The notes under the pieces were generated by a model. It ran no database searches and was not told where the DNA came from. It saw only the letters and a list, made by a program, of their open reading frames with translations. Source: Bacteroidales bacterium (lineage in GTDB: Bacteria > Bacteroidota > Bacteroidia > Bacteroidales > UBA932). From it: 64,000 nt of DNA. Within the stretch, counting starts at the first letter, position 1; every line of letters begins with the position of its first letter. Both the position numbers and the translations under genes were made by a program. Location of the stretch: assembly GCA_017437125.1 (NCBI GenBank), contig JAFSBV010000031.1, positions 56,236 to 120,235 on the forward strand. Direction: 5' to 3'. Of the stretch, positions 36,335-47,600 are shown piece after piece.

Positions 36335-39178
36335 TTAGAATGTGAGCTTTACTCCGAGATTGTAGAAACGTGTCTGAGGAGCAGATCCTACAGCCATTTC
36401 CATATGCTTGCGCTCTGGAGAGATGGTGAGAAGATTGCTTCCGCTGACATATGCCGAGAATCCCTTTACGATCTTATTGTTCTGAAGTACTGACTGAGGC
36501 ATTTCGTAAGTAAGCTGAACCTTTGCGAGGTCTATACGGTTTGCCTTGTACATCCAGAAGTCTGAAGTCTGAAGGTTGTTTGCACCTTCTGAAACAGTAA
36601 GACGTGGATAAGTTGCAGTTGCAGCTGTCTCCGGAGTCCAACGGTCACGGACGATAGCTGAATACTTGTCTTCTGCATCGATCCAATAGTAAGAGCTGTT
36701 CTTCAGACCGTAAGCGCCATAACCTGCAGTCGCGATAGCGAAGAGAGAGAAGCTCTTGTACTTGAGAGTGAGGTTTGCTCCGAGAGTGAGAGGGCTGCCA
36801 TACCATCCGCCCTTTCCAAGGAATACCTGGTCGTCTGAGTTGACTACACCGTCACCATTCTGGTCGATATACTTGATGTCACCTGGACGTGGTGTACTTC
36901 CGAGGTTCTGCTCAGGCCAGCCGTCAATCTCCTCCTGGCTCTGGAAGAGGCCTGCGCTCTTATATCCCCAGATACCGTCGAGAGGCTTACCCTCACGCTG
37001 TCTGTGGTCTGAATAAACCTCGTCACGAAGGCTTGCCAATGTATCATACCATGTAGCATTCACGCCTGCGCCGAAGGTGAAGTCACCCCATGTCTTGTTG
37101 TAGTTCACACTTACATCAAAACCGGTACGTGCATTGTTGTTATAGTTCATCCAAGGGATGAATGACTGATCAGGATAAGATGTAGCCATGTGTGAAGGCC
37201 ATGTAGTTGTGTTGTCAATCAGATATCCCTCCATTGACTGGATGAAGTAAGATGCATCGAATGTGAGTGTCCTGTTGAAGAAGGCACCTCTGAGGTTTGC
37301 AGAAACCTCTCTGCGCTTGATGAAGGTAAGAAGTTCGTTCTCACCACGGGTAGATACCGCATACTGTGAATCCTCACCGTCAGCCCATCCGTAGCCCCAT
37401 CTGTCTGTTGCCCATGTAGGAGCATAGAGATAGTAGCCTTCGATATCGATATCCTGGTTGACCTCACTTGCAGAAACACTGAAAGTAAGCTGGTTGACAG
37501 CATCCGAATCCTTAAGGAACGACTCGTTCGCGATGTTCCATCCGAGAGTTACCGATGGAGAGAATGCGCCACGATGACCAGGAGCAAGCTTTGCAGAGTG
37601 TACTGCAGCACCGCTGAAATCGAAGTAATATCTGTGATCATAGTTATATGATGCGAGAACACCGAGATTGGCGTTTGCCACGCGGTGGTAGTTACCAGCG
37701 AGAGTCTGACGGAATGCACCTGCAACGAGCATTGCGTTTACATTATGCTTTCCTGCGAAAGTCCTGTCATAGTTGAACTGACCTGTCCAGAGGATGGTCA
37801 TGTCGGCATCAGAGCCGCTGATATTCTGGTTACCGGACTTCTCGTCGAGTCCCTCCTGCTTGAGGTCTGTAATGTACTCTTTACCATTGTACATTGACCA
37901 TGTAGGAGTGAAGATCGCATAATTGTTGTCGTATGAAGTCGAATATGACGTCGCATAGTCCAAAGCGAATACAGTCTTGAACGAAAGACCCTTGAGGACG
38001 CTCTGAAGGTCGATATCGACTCCTGTATCGAACTGGAACTGACGGCTTGTCCACTTGCTTCTTCCAGCTGCATACATATCGCCGAAAACATGTGTCTTGT
38101 TCTGCTGGGTACCTGCAAGGAAGTACTTCTCTCCATTCATGGTGATGATGTTATGAGAAGCGTTTATGAGATCCAGTGCACTTGAAGCATTAGGATCGAT
38201 CAGGCTTACAGGAATAAGCGGAGCGGCATGCTGTGGGAAGTTAGGACGCATTGTAGCGGCAGCCTCCCAATAGTTGCCCTTTCCAGACTTGGAGTCATAG
38301 AATGTAGTGTTCGCATTGATGTAAGCCTTGATGAAGTTGTTAAGCTTGATATCAACGTTACCACGTACATTGAAACGGCTTGTATTGTTGTTTGCAGCCT
38401 CACCAACCTTGAGGAAATCACCCTGGTTGTAGTAGCTGATGTTGCTGTAGAAGTGAGCGTTTCCGCCACCACCTGAAATCTCGGCAGTCACATCGGAACG
38501 GTTATACGCCTTTGTGATGTACTCTGACGAATAATAGTTGATGTCCGGATAACGGTAAGGGTTGAGTCCCGCACTGTGATAATAGATCTCGTCCTGGGTA
38601 TAGAGTGCCGGCTTGCCGTCATTTGCAAGAGCCTCGTTATAGTAAGTCATATACTCGGCTGCACCGAGGTATTCCGGATAAGCCTTTGCAACATGTACAC
38701 CTGTATTGGCACGTACACTTACACTGAGTCCGTCATTTGTACCACGCTTGGTAGTGATGAGGATGGCACCCTTAGCTGCACGGCTTCCATAAAGCACGAC
38801 TGCCTGAGCACTCTTCAGGAAAGTGATCTGAGAAATTTCTGTAGGAAGTATATTGTTGGCAGCACGTGGAACACCGTCGATAAGCACGAGATATCCCTGA
38901 TCGTTGTCACTGTCCATACCCCAGAGTGAGTTACCGTTGAAACCACTTACATATGCCTGCATGTTGTCAAGGCTGTATGTATTGTAGTTCTTGTCAGTCA
39001 GTTCCTCATAGTCCAATACGGCAACGCTACCGATAAGGTCACTCTCGGCAACCGTACGATATGCGACATGGACCTGAGTATCGCCATCTGATTCATTCTC
39101 TGCTGTCTGAGCGTTCATCATGAAAGGAGAAGCAGCCAGCATTGCAAATAGAATGAAAGTTGATTTAATATATTTCAT
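36335..39178 (-). CDS. xusC: SusC-like TonB-dependent transporter XusC lacking the N-terminal regulatory domain
   Basis: A 947-aa outer-membrane transporter. After signal peptide 1-23 (ends FMMNAQ) and a short linker, the plug starts almost at once (YRTVAESDLIGSVAVLDYEEL, GYLVLIDGVPRA, AVVLYGSRAAKGAILITTKRG). The carboxypeptidase-D-like extension found in xusA and the other susC is missing, which explains its shorter length. The barrel continues normally to the terminal LGVKLTF. It imports xylan oligosaccharides together with XusD. It lies 40 bases downstream of xusB and 18 upstream of xusD. The two susC/D pairs in one operon are a hallmark of the xus locus. Confidence 0.9.
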   Translation of the reverse strand: MKYIKSTFILFAMLAASPFMMNAQTAENESDGDTQVHVAYRTVAESDLIGSVAVLDYEELTDKNYNTYSLDNMQAYVSGFNGNSLWGMDSDNDQGYLVLIDGVPRAANNILPTEISQITFLKSAQAVVLYGSRAAKGAILITTKRGTNDGLSVSVRANTGVHVAKAYPEYLGAAEYMTYYNEALANDGKPALYTQDEIYYHSAGLNPYRYPDINYYSSEYITKAYNRSDVTAEISGGGGNAHFYSNISYYNQGDFLKVGEAANNNTSRFNVRGNVDIKLNNFIKAYINANTTFYDSKSGKGNYWEAAATMRPNFPQHAAPLIPVSLIDPNASSALDLINASHNIITMNGEKYFLAGTQQNKTHVFGDMYAAGRSKWTSRQFQFDTGVDIDLQSVLKGLSFKTVFALDYATSYSTSYDNNYAIFTPTWSMYNGKEYITDLKQEGLDEKSGNQNISGSDADMTILWTGQFNYDRTFAGKHNVNAMLVAGAFRQTLAGNYHRVANANLGVLASYNYDHRYYFDFSGAAVHSAKLAPGHRGAFSPSVTLGWNIANESFLKDSDAVNQLTFSVSASEVNQDIDIEGYYLYAPTWATDRWGYGWADGEDSQYAVSTRGENELLTFIKRREVSANLRGAFFNRTLTFDASYFIQSMEGYLIDNTTTWPSHMATSYPDQSFIPWMNYNNNARTGFDVSVNYNKTWGDFTFGAGVNATWYDTLASLRDEVYSDHRQREGKPLDGIWGYKSAGLFQSQEEIDGWPEQNLGSTPRPGDIKYIDQNGDGVVNSDDQVFLGKGGWYGSPLTLGANLTLKYKSFSLFAIATAGYGAYGLKNSSYYWIDAEDKYSAIVRDRWTPETAATATYPRLTVSEGANNLQTSDFWMYKANRIDLAKVQLTYEMPQSVLQNNKIVKGFSAYVSGSNLLTISPERKHMEMAVGSAPQTRFYNLGVKLTF

Positions 39179-39218
39179 TGCCTATTCTTTAATAGTTATA
39201 CACTTAATTCTCCTTTTC

Positions 39219-41189
39219 TTACCAGCCCGGATTCTGTGGGAAGTCAGCATAGAGGTAAACCTCGCTGTCTGGCAATGGGAACCAATAATGTTTTGTACCG
39301 AATACGCGCTCGAGAATCACCTCTTCACGGAAGTTGGCAACCTGAGCATCCCTCGGATCATTCTCTCCGCTTGTGTACCAGTCGTTAGGAAGGACACGGT
39401 CGAACTCCTGGGAAGTCTTTATCGTATAAGGAGCCTCGGTAAGGAGGAGCCAGCGCTGGAGGTCGTTGAAACGATGTCCCTCGAACATAAGCTCTACCGC
39501 ACGCTCACGACGGATCTCGTCCATGTAGTCATTGCCTGTGAACTTGGCATGAACATCACCTGCTCCACAACGCGCGCGTACCTTATTAATAGCTGCTTCT
39601 GAAGTAAGGCTGCAATTTGAAGACTTGTTGCTTCTCGAGAAGCCCGGATCCTTGGCTGCAGTAGCCTCAGCATACATAAGATATACATCTGCAAGACGCA
39701 TATAAGGAAGATATACGTGAACAGCAGAACCCCAGTCATAATCTCTGTCGATCACATTACATGTATGAGGGACGAGTTTCTGGATGAAGTAACCTGTACG
39801 GCTTCCGTTTGCAATCGGACGCATGTTTCCACCTGTGTAGAGTTCGCAGAATCTGTAAGCCTCACGGTCACCTGCTGCACCATGGAGATACTGGAAACCG
39901 TCAAAGACTATATCATGATAGAAACGAGGGTCACGATCCTTGAAAGGGAAGTTAGGATCAAATCCTGATTCAGGATCATCAAGAGGAAGACCGTTGGCCA
40001 TACCGTACATGTTCACAGCATTCGCTGTAGGCTGGTGGATGACGTTGTCATGCTCGACAAGACCAGCAACCTTAGGACCGAATACCTTTGTGGTGTTCCA
40101 GTGAGAACCGTTGAAGTCTGAAGAAGGACCACGGAAGATAGCCTCTACAGTACCAGGCATAAGCCAGTTCTGCTTACGGGTGTAGAAGTTGTCGGTAAAG
40201 CGTGTAGCCGCATCCTTTGACTTCTCATGCGTATATACATTCTCAAAGTCATAGTCAGCAAGCGAATACTGGGTCTGACCTGACTCGACAAGAGCAAGAA
40301 GCTCACCGAAAGCCTCAGAAGCCTTGTTCATGTAATCTGTATTGTACTGGTATGTCTTTCCGCTCTGGATGGCACCAAGCTGAGCACCGTGCTCCATAAG
40401 TGGAGAACCAGCCCAAAGGTAGCACTTGCCGAGATATGCGAGAGCCATCACCTTGTTGATACGGAGCATGTTCTTTCCTGAAGTAGCCTTACCTGCAGAT
40501 GTGTCGTCCCAGTTTATAGGAAGAAGGTCAGCCGCCTTGCGGAAGTCCTCTGCACATCTGTCTGCGCATTCCTGATAAGAAAGACGGGCAAGGTTAAGCT
40601 CTTCATTGGCCTCGAATGCCTTGTCGATATATGGAAGACCGCCGAACCAGTTGATGAGTTCGAAATGCCACCATGCGCGGAAGAAATGGAGCTGACCTGC
40701 GATAAGGTCCTTCTCCTCCTTTGTAGCAGAAATCATCTTGTCAGCGGCAAGAGCCTCAAGACCGACATTTGCCTTACGGATGCAATACCATGCATGCCCC
40801 CAGAGAGAGTGGTCGAACTTGTTGGTAGAAGTAGGATTGCTGCTTGGCTTGTAGAGCCAGTTTCCACCACTGCCGTTGTTCCAGATATATCTGAAGTTAC
40901 CAAGGTCAGCCTGATGAGTCATACGGTTGTCAGCCTCAGGGTTGAAGATCTCGTCATCTCCCCAGTTCCAAGACGGACACCAGTTGCATTTTTCCTTGTC
41001 AGGAATACAGTTGTAGATCTCCTCCACGAAACCCTGGAAGTTTCGGAAGTTCACGAATGGGGTCTCACCTGATATGGTGGAATCAGCCTCCTTGTCGAGA
41101 TATTGCTCGCAAGAAACAGCAGACATTCCAAGAATCAAGGCAGCTCCCAGAGATATTACTATATTAAATATTCTTTTCATTACTTTCAC
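39219..41189 (-). CDS. xusB: SusD-like lipoprotein XusB
   Basis: A 656-aa SusD/RagB lipoprotein (lipobox AVSC, Cys27; an alternative start three codons in would still leave a complete signal peptide). Typical segments: EQYLDKEADSTIS after the lipidated cysteine, helical repeats with GQLHFFRAWWHFELINWFGG, and the block RRERAVELMFEGHRFNDLQRW near the C-terminus, ending in PDSEVYLYADFPQNPGW. It follows xusA by 3 bases, so the pair is tightly coupled. Expected to bind xylan oligosaccharides at the cell surface. Confidence 0.92.
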   Translation of the reverse strand: MKVMKRIFNIVISLGAALILGMSAVSCEQYLDKEADSTISGETPFVNFRNFQGFVEEIYNCIPDKEKCNWCPSWNWGDDEIFNPEADNRMTHQADLGNFRYIWNNGSGGNWLYKPSSNPTSTNKFDHSLWGHAWYCIRKANVGLEALAADKMISATKEEKDLIAGQLHFFRAWWHFELINWFGGLPYIDKAFEANEELNLARLSYQECADRCAEDFRKAADLLPINWDDTSAGKATSGKNMLRINKVMALAYLGKCYLWAGSPLMEHGAQLGAIQSGKTYQYNTDYMNKASEAFGELLALVESGQTQYSLADYDFENVYTHEKSKDAATRFTDNFYTRKQNWLMPGTVEAIFRGPSSDFNGSHWNTTKVFGPKVAGLVEHDNVIHQPTANAVNMYGMANGLPLDDPESGFDPNFPFKDRDPRFYHDIVFDGFQYLHGAAGDREAYRFCELYTGGNMRPIANGSRTGYFIQKLVPHTCNVIDRDYDWGSAVHVYLPYMRLADVYLMYAEATAAKDPGFSRSNKSSNCSLTSEAAINKVRARCGAGDVHAKFTGNDYMDEIRRERAVELMFEGHRFNDLQRWLLLTEAPYTIKTSQEFDRVLPNDWYTSGENDPRDAQVANFREEVILERVFGTKHYWFPLPDSEVYLYADFPQNPGW

Positions 41190-41192
41190 TGA

Positions 41193-44100
41193 TTATAAAG
41201 TAAATTTAACACCCAGGTTGAAACGTCTTACCGTAGGGTAAGCACCACCGCCTCCACCATATCCGTTGAGGTTAGACTCACGGTCGTCAGGCATTCGTGT
41301 CCAAAGCCAGAGGTTGTTTCCGTTGAGATAAATCTTGAGAGAGCTCAGACCGATCTTCTTTACCCATCCGCCATATTCAGTATAAGCGATTTCAAGGTTC
41401 TTTACACGGAAGTATGATCCGTCGAAGAGGAACTGAGTAGCTTCATTGTAGCTTGGAGTTCTGTTGAACGCCGGTACCACAACTTCAGGATTTGCAGCAG
41501 TCGGAGACCACCACTCACCTACATTATAAACAGTATTAAGCTTGCTTCCGAAGCTATGGAGAGGAACGTCGCGGGTAACGTTTGTAACACCATAGAGCTG
41601 TACGAATGCGCTGAATCCCTTGAACTCGAATCCGATTGTCGCATTATAAGTATTCTCAGGAGTTCCTGTGTATCCGTAAGGAGCAGAGTCCTTGCTGTCG
41701 ATCACACCGTCACCGTTGAAGTCAACTATATAATAGTCACCAGGGAGCTTCTGCGAATCGTTGTTGTCATGTGCAGGAGAGCCATAGACCTCATCCCAGT
41801 TCTTGAGGAAACCGTCATCGATATGAGATCTGTACTGTCCGATCGCATAACCTGCCTGCTTCTGATAGTCAGGAAGGAGCTCAGGGTCATCCTTCTTGAG
41901 AATGACATTTCTTGCATGAGTCATGTTGAAGTTACCCCAGAGACGGAGAGAGTTTGCGAACTGCTTGTTCACGCGAAGTTCGAGCTCATATCCGCTTGCA
42001 CGTACCCTACCGAGGTTGACAGTAGGAGGAGTACCACCGAAATATGCAGGAACCGAACGGTCACCGCCGTTTACGAGGATATCTGTACGGTCATCACGGA
42101 AGAATTCCAAGCTACCGGCGAAAAGACCCTTGAACATTGAGTAGTCGATACCGATGTTCATCTTGGTAACGGTCTCCCACTTCACGTCAGGGTTACCGAT
42201 TGCAGACTCTCTGTACCAGTCATAGATTGAAGCTGTCTGGTTGAGGTCCATGGTAGTTGTTCCACCGAATGCCCACTGAGACATATAAAGCCAGCGCTGG
42301 CCGACATTGTCGTCTCCGATCTGTCCGTATGAAGCACGGAGCTTGAGCATCTCGATGATTCTCTTCTCGCGGAACCACTTCATGAAAGGCTCCTCACTGA
42401 TCATCCAACCGAGGGCTCCGGACTGGAAGAATGCGAAACGGTTGACATCAGCAAACTTCTCAGATCCGTTGTAGGCACCGTTGTACTCTGCGAAGTAACG
42501 GTTGTTCCAGCTGTAAGTAAGACGGAAAGCCCAGTCCTCACGATAATAAGGAATCATAGAACCTGTCGCATTCTCGGAACGGCTGAAGAGTCCCATCGCA
42601 GAAACATCATGCTTCTTGAATGTACGCATCCAGTTGACCTGACCCTGGTAATAGAGATTACGGAGAGTTGACCAGTTGTTCACAGAACCACCGCCTGTAG
42701 TCCACTTGATAGGCTGTGAATAGTCAAATCCATGATATGAATCGAACTGGCTCTTGAGATACTCCTGACCTGTAAGAGGATCGATCCATTTACGCTGAGG
42801 ATCATTATACATGTCGCTGACTCCACGACCTGACTCCACGAACTGGTTGTCCCAAGAGATCAGACCTCTGAGGGAGAGACCCTCTGTAATGAAGCTGAGA
42901 TCCTGCTCGAGAGTGAAGTCCGTATTGATTCGGTTTGTTGTTGTCTCAAAGAGACCGCCGACAGAAAGGTTCTCTGCAGAGTTGGTAACGTTTGAAGTCT
43001 GCGGATAATATCCCCAGGCTCCGTCAGAATATACAGGAAGGAACACATCCGGTGCAATGTTGTAAGCACCTGCCCACTGCTGCTGGATCTGCCAGATATC
43101 GTTGGTAGAGTTCATTGTAGGAGCTGTCCTTCTTGCGCTTGAGCCGGCAAGATTCACCTTAAGGGTTGTAGTGTTGGTGATCTTGAAATCGACATTACTG
43201 CGGACATTGACACGGTCATAACCGTATCCTGACTCATATCCACGGTTGTTAGGATATACCTTGAAGAGGTCACCTTCATTCACATAATCGGCTGATGCAA
43301 AATATCTTACGAACTTTGTACCACCGCTTACATTCACATTGGCATTGTATGACATCGCGAAATCATTGAAAAGGGCCTTCTGCCAGTCAACGTTCGGGTA
43401 ACGCTCCATCTGTTCGATGGTAGTCTGGTTACGGTAATTCTCAATGAAGGACTGAGGACGGATGTACTCCCATGAATCCGCTCCGTTCACTGCGAGTTCA
43501 TGCTCGAGAGAAACGTTGCGTGCCATAAGCGCGTCATATGAATCCATCTTGTTAGGAAGCTTTGATGGAGCCTTCATTGTCGCGTTGAAGCCGACATCGA
43601 TCTTTGCCTTTCCTTCCTGACCACGCTTTGTAGTCACGAGGATGACACCGTTCGCACCTTTCACACCATAGACGGCTGTAGCAGATGCATCCTTCAACAC
43701 CGAGATGCTCTCGACTGAAGAAATATCAACGGATGTCATAGGACGCTCGATACCATCCACGAGGACAAGAGGATCGTTTCCGTTCCATGAGCTGCCGCTT
43801 CGGATGGTGATCTTAGGGTCTTCTTCACCTGGCATACCTGTACTCTGGGTAGTCACGACTCCCGGAAGGTTACCGGTAAGGGCTGCTCCGACACTGCTTA
43901 TACCGGCAGAACGTTCGAGCACCTGACCTGTAGTCTGTGTGATCGCACCGACAACGGAAGCTTTCTTCTGCTGTCCGTAACCGACCACGATGGTCTCCTC
44001 CAGCATGAGGGTATCATCATTGAGAACGATCCTCATTGCAGACTGCGAAGCCGGAACCTCTACAGTCTCCATACCGATGAAAGAGACAACGAGTACTGCA

Positions 44101-44321
44101 TTCTGATCGACGGTCATGCTGAAATTACCGTCAAGGTCAGTAATGACACCCACTGTTTCATTGCCCTTGAGAGCAACTGCTGCACCAATGACAGGTTCGC
44201 CATTGCTGTCAACAACGACTCCTTTCGCTGTAAAACGCTGTGCCGACGCAGTGATGCAGCAGCAAAGCATAAGAAGAATCAGCGAAGGAATCCTCCAATT
44301 GGTTTTGTTACATTGTTTCAT
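41193..44321 (-). CDS. xusA: SusC-like TonB-dependent transporter XusA
   Basis: A 1042-aa outer-membrane importer and first gene of the xus operon. Signal peptide about 1-28 (ends ITASAQ). A carboxypeptidase-D-like domain spans about 30-110 (GVVVDSNGEPVIGAAVALKG). The SusC plug shows EETIVVGYGQQKKASVVGAI, PLVLVDGIERP and ATAVYGVKGANGVILVTTKRG. The barrel ends RRFNLGVKFTL. It is divergent from the HTCS regulator gene, with 282 bases between start codons. The -7 box TAAATTTG is 75 bases upstream. Confidence 0.94.
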   Translation of the reverse strand: MKQCNKTNWRIPSLILLMLCCCITASAQRFTAKGVVVDSNGEPVIGAAVALKGNETVGVITDLDGNFSMTVDQNAVLVVSFIGMETVEVPASQSAMRIVLNDDTLMLEETIVVGYGQQKKASVVGAITQTTGQVLERSAGISSVGAALTGNLPGVVTTQSTGMPGEEDPKITIRSGSSWNGNDPLVLVDGIERPMTSVDISSVESISVLKDASATAVYGVKGANGVILVTTKRGQEGKAKIDVGFNATMKAPSKLPNKMDSYDALMARNVSLEHELAVNGADSWEYIRPQSFIENYRNQTTIEQMERYPNVDWQKALFNDFAMSYNANVNVSGGTKFVRYFASADYVNEGDLFKVYPNNRGYESGYGYDRVNVRSNVDFKITNTTTLKVNLAGSSARRTAPTMNSTNDIWQIQQQWAGAYNIAPDVFLPVYSDGAWGYYPQTSNVTNSAENLSVGGLFETTTNRINTDFTLEQDLSFITEGLSLRGLISWDNQFVESGRGVSDMYNDPQRKWIDPLTGQEYLKSQFDSYHGFDYSQPIKWTTGGGSVNNWSTLRNLYYQGQVNWMRTFKKHDVSAMGLFSRSENATGSMIPYYREDWAFRLTYSWNNRYFAEYNGAYNGSEKFADVNRFAFFQSGALGWMISEEPFMKWFREKRIIEMLKLRASYGQIGDDNVGQRWLYMSQWAFGGTTTMDLNQTASIYDWYRESAIGNPDVKWETVTKMNIGIDYSMFKGLFAGSLEFFRDDRTDILVNGGDRSVPAYFGGTPPTVNLGRVRASGYELELRVNKQFANSLRLWGNFNMTHARNVILKKDDPELLPDYQKQAGYAIGQYRSHIDDGFLKNWDEVYGSPAHDNNDSQKLPGDYYIVDFNGDGVIDSKDSAPYGYTGTPENTYNATIGFEFKGFSAFVQLYGVTNVTRDVPLHSFGSKLNTVYNVGEWWSPTAANPEVVVPAFNRTPSYNEATQFLFDGSYFRVKNLEIAYTEYGGWVKKIGLSSLKIYLNGNNLWLWTRMPDDRESNLNGYGGGGGAYPTVRRFNLGVKFTL

Positions 44322-44395
44322 TACGGGTTAGTTTAATTAATATAGTTTTTGCTGATCTTTCAATCTTCACACACGCATGCATAATGATAAACATA

Positions 44396-44403
44396 CAAAT
44401 TTA
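44396..44403 (-). promoter_or_regulatory. -7 box TAAATTTG for xusA
   Basis: The minus-strand octamer is identical to that in front of the second susC (21391-21398), at nearly the same distance from the ATG (75 versus 79 bases), giving leaders of similar length. No clear -33 element. Confidence 0.55.
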
Positions 44404-44446
44404 CCCCTATTAATTCTAAAAGACTATTGTAAAACTGTCAAATAAT

Positions 44447-44466
44447 GTCAATTTCCGAACACAAAT
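44447..44466. promoter_or_regulatory. Candidate regulator site in the xusA/HTCS intergenic region
   Basis: GTCAATTTCCGAACACAAAT resembles GTCATTTTCGAACAAAAT at 21712-21729 upstream of the second susC. It lies about 45-60 bases upstream of the xusA -7 box. Candidate HTCS site, by inference. Confidence 0.35.
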
Positions 44467-44575
44467 ACCCTTTTCTGGACGATTTTACCATCCGCACCCT
44501 TGTCACATATCAATATTTTGTCAGAAATGAATCAAAATTTAAACACGATGAATCAATAGTTAGGAATACAATACT

Positions 44576-44583
44576 TACCTTTG
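44576..44583 (+). promoter_or_regulatory. -7 box TACCTTTG for the HTCS gene
   Basis: A full TAnnTTTG match 20 bases before ATG 44604. It supports that ATG rather than the upstream in-frame ATG at 44445, which would lie before the transcript start. Confidence 0.55.
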
Positions 44584-44603
44584 AATTCAAATCAAAAACA
44601 AGG

Positions 44604-47600
44604 ATGAAACGTATAATTTCACTGCTATTTTTTCTCGCTATCATAACGACAGGGCAGATGAACGCCCAGCGCTATTACTATTTTGAACACCTGAAGACCA
44701 CGAACGGACTTCCGAGCAACACGATATATTGCACTATGCAGGATAAGGCCGGATTCATGTGGATCGGTACCAGGGACGGACTCTGCCGGTATGACGGAAA
44801 GTCATTCACCCGTCTTTCCGAGATAGCTCCGATACACAAGCGTACCGGTCTTGTAATGGCAGTAGCCGAAGATACAGCCGGAAGGATATGGTTCTCATCC
44901 TCTACCGGTGCAGGTTTCTACGATCCATATACTGACGAGGCGAAGAATATGGGAATGATCGGAGAGTCCATGTCCTTCGACATCGAGGCTGACAGATACG
45001 GCAACGTATGGTTCGCTTCAGAGAGTCTTTTCCGATATGACACCTCAAATCAGGGAATGCACACATACTCCTTCCCTGACACACAGCCGAATATGCTGGC
45101 AGTTGACAGCATGGGAACCCTCTGGGTCATGATGAGGGACGGAAGCGTTTATACATACGACAGGCTGAATGATGTGTTTTCAAAGCAGAGCCCGAGTGAA
45201 AGCATTAAGATCATCGAGCCTATCAATGACGGCAGGATGCTGGTTGCAACTGACAAGGACGAGGTATATATCCTGGACTGCATGTCATTGAGAACGCAGC
45301 TCATATACAGTTCTACAGACAAGAAAAGGAACATACGCTGTCTCTGCGAAGGTGACAAGGGAGAATTCTGGATAGGAACCGATGACGGACTCTTCATCAG
45401 GAGGGAGAACGAAGCATACATGGGCGAGGCCTTCCATAACGAAGCGACTCCGGCATCAATTTCTGCAGACTACATAACCAGCATTGACAAGGATAATTAC
45501 GGAAACATCTGGATCGGTACTTATTATACCGGTCTTAACATCTGGAAGAACAATGGAGAAGAAATGTCTCTCTACTTCACCAACCCTTCCGACAACTCGA
45601 TAAAGGGAAACATCGTGCGCAGCATATGCAATGATGCAAGCGGAAACATATGGTTCTGTACGGAAGACGGATGGCTCAACAGGCTCTCGCCTCAGAACAA
45701 CCAGGTAAAGAACTATCAGATAACGGAAAGATTGAACATGCAGGGTCTTGTAATGGACAACGACATGCTATGGATATGTTCATATGGAAAGGGACTGCAC
45801 AAATTCGACATAAACAGGGAAAGAGTGATCAGACGTTATGAATTCCCTTCAGACAGAGTCAGCACTGGTCTCAAGACGAAAGATGGCGACATATTCATCG
45901 GAACAGCGGCAGGACTTTACATATATGTTCCCGAGAACGACAGTTTCAGAAGTATAGAAGACCTGAAGGACAGCTTCATCCACTGCATGTATCAGGACAG
46001 GAGCGGTACGATCTGGATCGGAACATACGGTGACGGTCTGTACCGCATGGACAGGAAGGGAAAGATCATTTCACATATAGTACCCGGAAAAGACAAGGAT
46101 GATTACGGACTCACATCAAGATTCATCACTTCATTCTTTGAGGACAGCAGGCACAGGATATGGGTGATGACAGAAGGTGGCGGAGTCTGCTATGCGGATG
46201 CTGTCAACGATTCTGCCGGAAACCGATATTACAAGAACATCAGCAGCGACGACGGACTTCCGTCAGACATCACATGTGCGATGGCTGAAGATAAGGACGG
46301 AACCCTGTGGATTTCAACGGCAAACGGAATAGCCAGCATATCAGGAAGCACTCTCACCGTCACAGGTCTTGTCAACGGCAGCAATGAAATCACGGGCTAC
46401 CAGTACTCTTATGGAGCCGTCTGCACGAGCCGTACAGGAATATTCTACTTTGGTAACACCGACGGTATGGTTGCATTCACTCCGTCCAAGATGAACAACA
46501 CAAGGAAGCAGTACGACCTCCAGATCACATCCATCGAGGCAAGGACTTCCGAGCATATCACAGACCTCAAGAATCCGGGTAAGTCAGCCATGACCTCTGA
46601 CGAGATCAAAGTCAGACATAAGGATGCCTCCGCCATATATATACATTTCGTCGTTCCCGAGTATTCGACCAGGAACATAATATATGCATATAGCATCACG
46701 AGAGGAAAGAAGGTCAGGTTCTCCAGCACGACAAGGGACAATTACGTAATGCTCAGCGGATTACGACCAGGAAAATACAGATTTGACATCGCTGCAGCAG
46801 ACACAAGGAACGAGGCTTCAGGCAAATCATTGGACATCAGGATCATGCCGCATCCTCTCCTGAGCGGCTTTGCCTGCATGATTTACGGTCTGCTTGGATT
46901 ATGCCTGCTCGGAGCAGCTCTATATATGCTGAATATCCGCAGCAAGAATGAGAAAGCAAGGCAGTATTCAAAGCTTGTGAACAAGAAGGAGAAGGAGATA
47001 TATAATGCGAAGATCAACTTCTTCACGAACATCACACACGAGATCAGGACTCCTCTGACACTTATCAAGATGCCTATCGACAAGATAATGGCTGCAAAGA
47101 GATATACTCCTGAGACGGAAAAGGATCTCAAGACAATACAGGCAAACACAGACAGGCTTCTCAGCCTGACTAACCAGATCCTTGACATGAGAAAGATGGA
47201 GCGCAACGAGATGAAGCTCTCATTCATAAAGGAGGATCTCTGCTCTATCGTAAGAAAAGCCATAGGACTTTTCGAGCAGATGGCTATGGATCAGCACATA
47301 AAGATGAGTATAAACATGCCTGACGAGCCTGTGAACATCATGTGTGCCAAAGACTCCGTTCTGACGATCATCAGCAATCTCCTCTCAAATGCCATTAAAT
47401 ACGGCAAGGAGCAAATCAACATAGCTGTCGAGTGCAAAGATGGAATAACCGCTGTCGTGAGAGTTGACAGTGACGGAGAGATAATTCCTGAGACAGACAG
47501 AGAGAAGATATTCCAGATCTTCTTCCAGAGAGACGGAGCTGCAAAGGAAGGCCAGGGAACAGGTCTGGGACTTCCATATGCAAGGAATCTTGCGAACATG

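Noticed and set aside
44445-44603. Upstream extension of the HTCS gene from ATG 44445.
   Set aside because: It would add 53 residues before the signal peptide and begins before the -7 box at 44576-44583.
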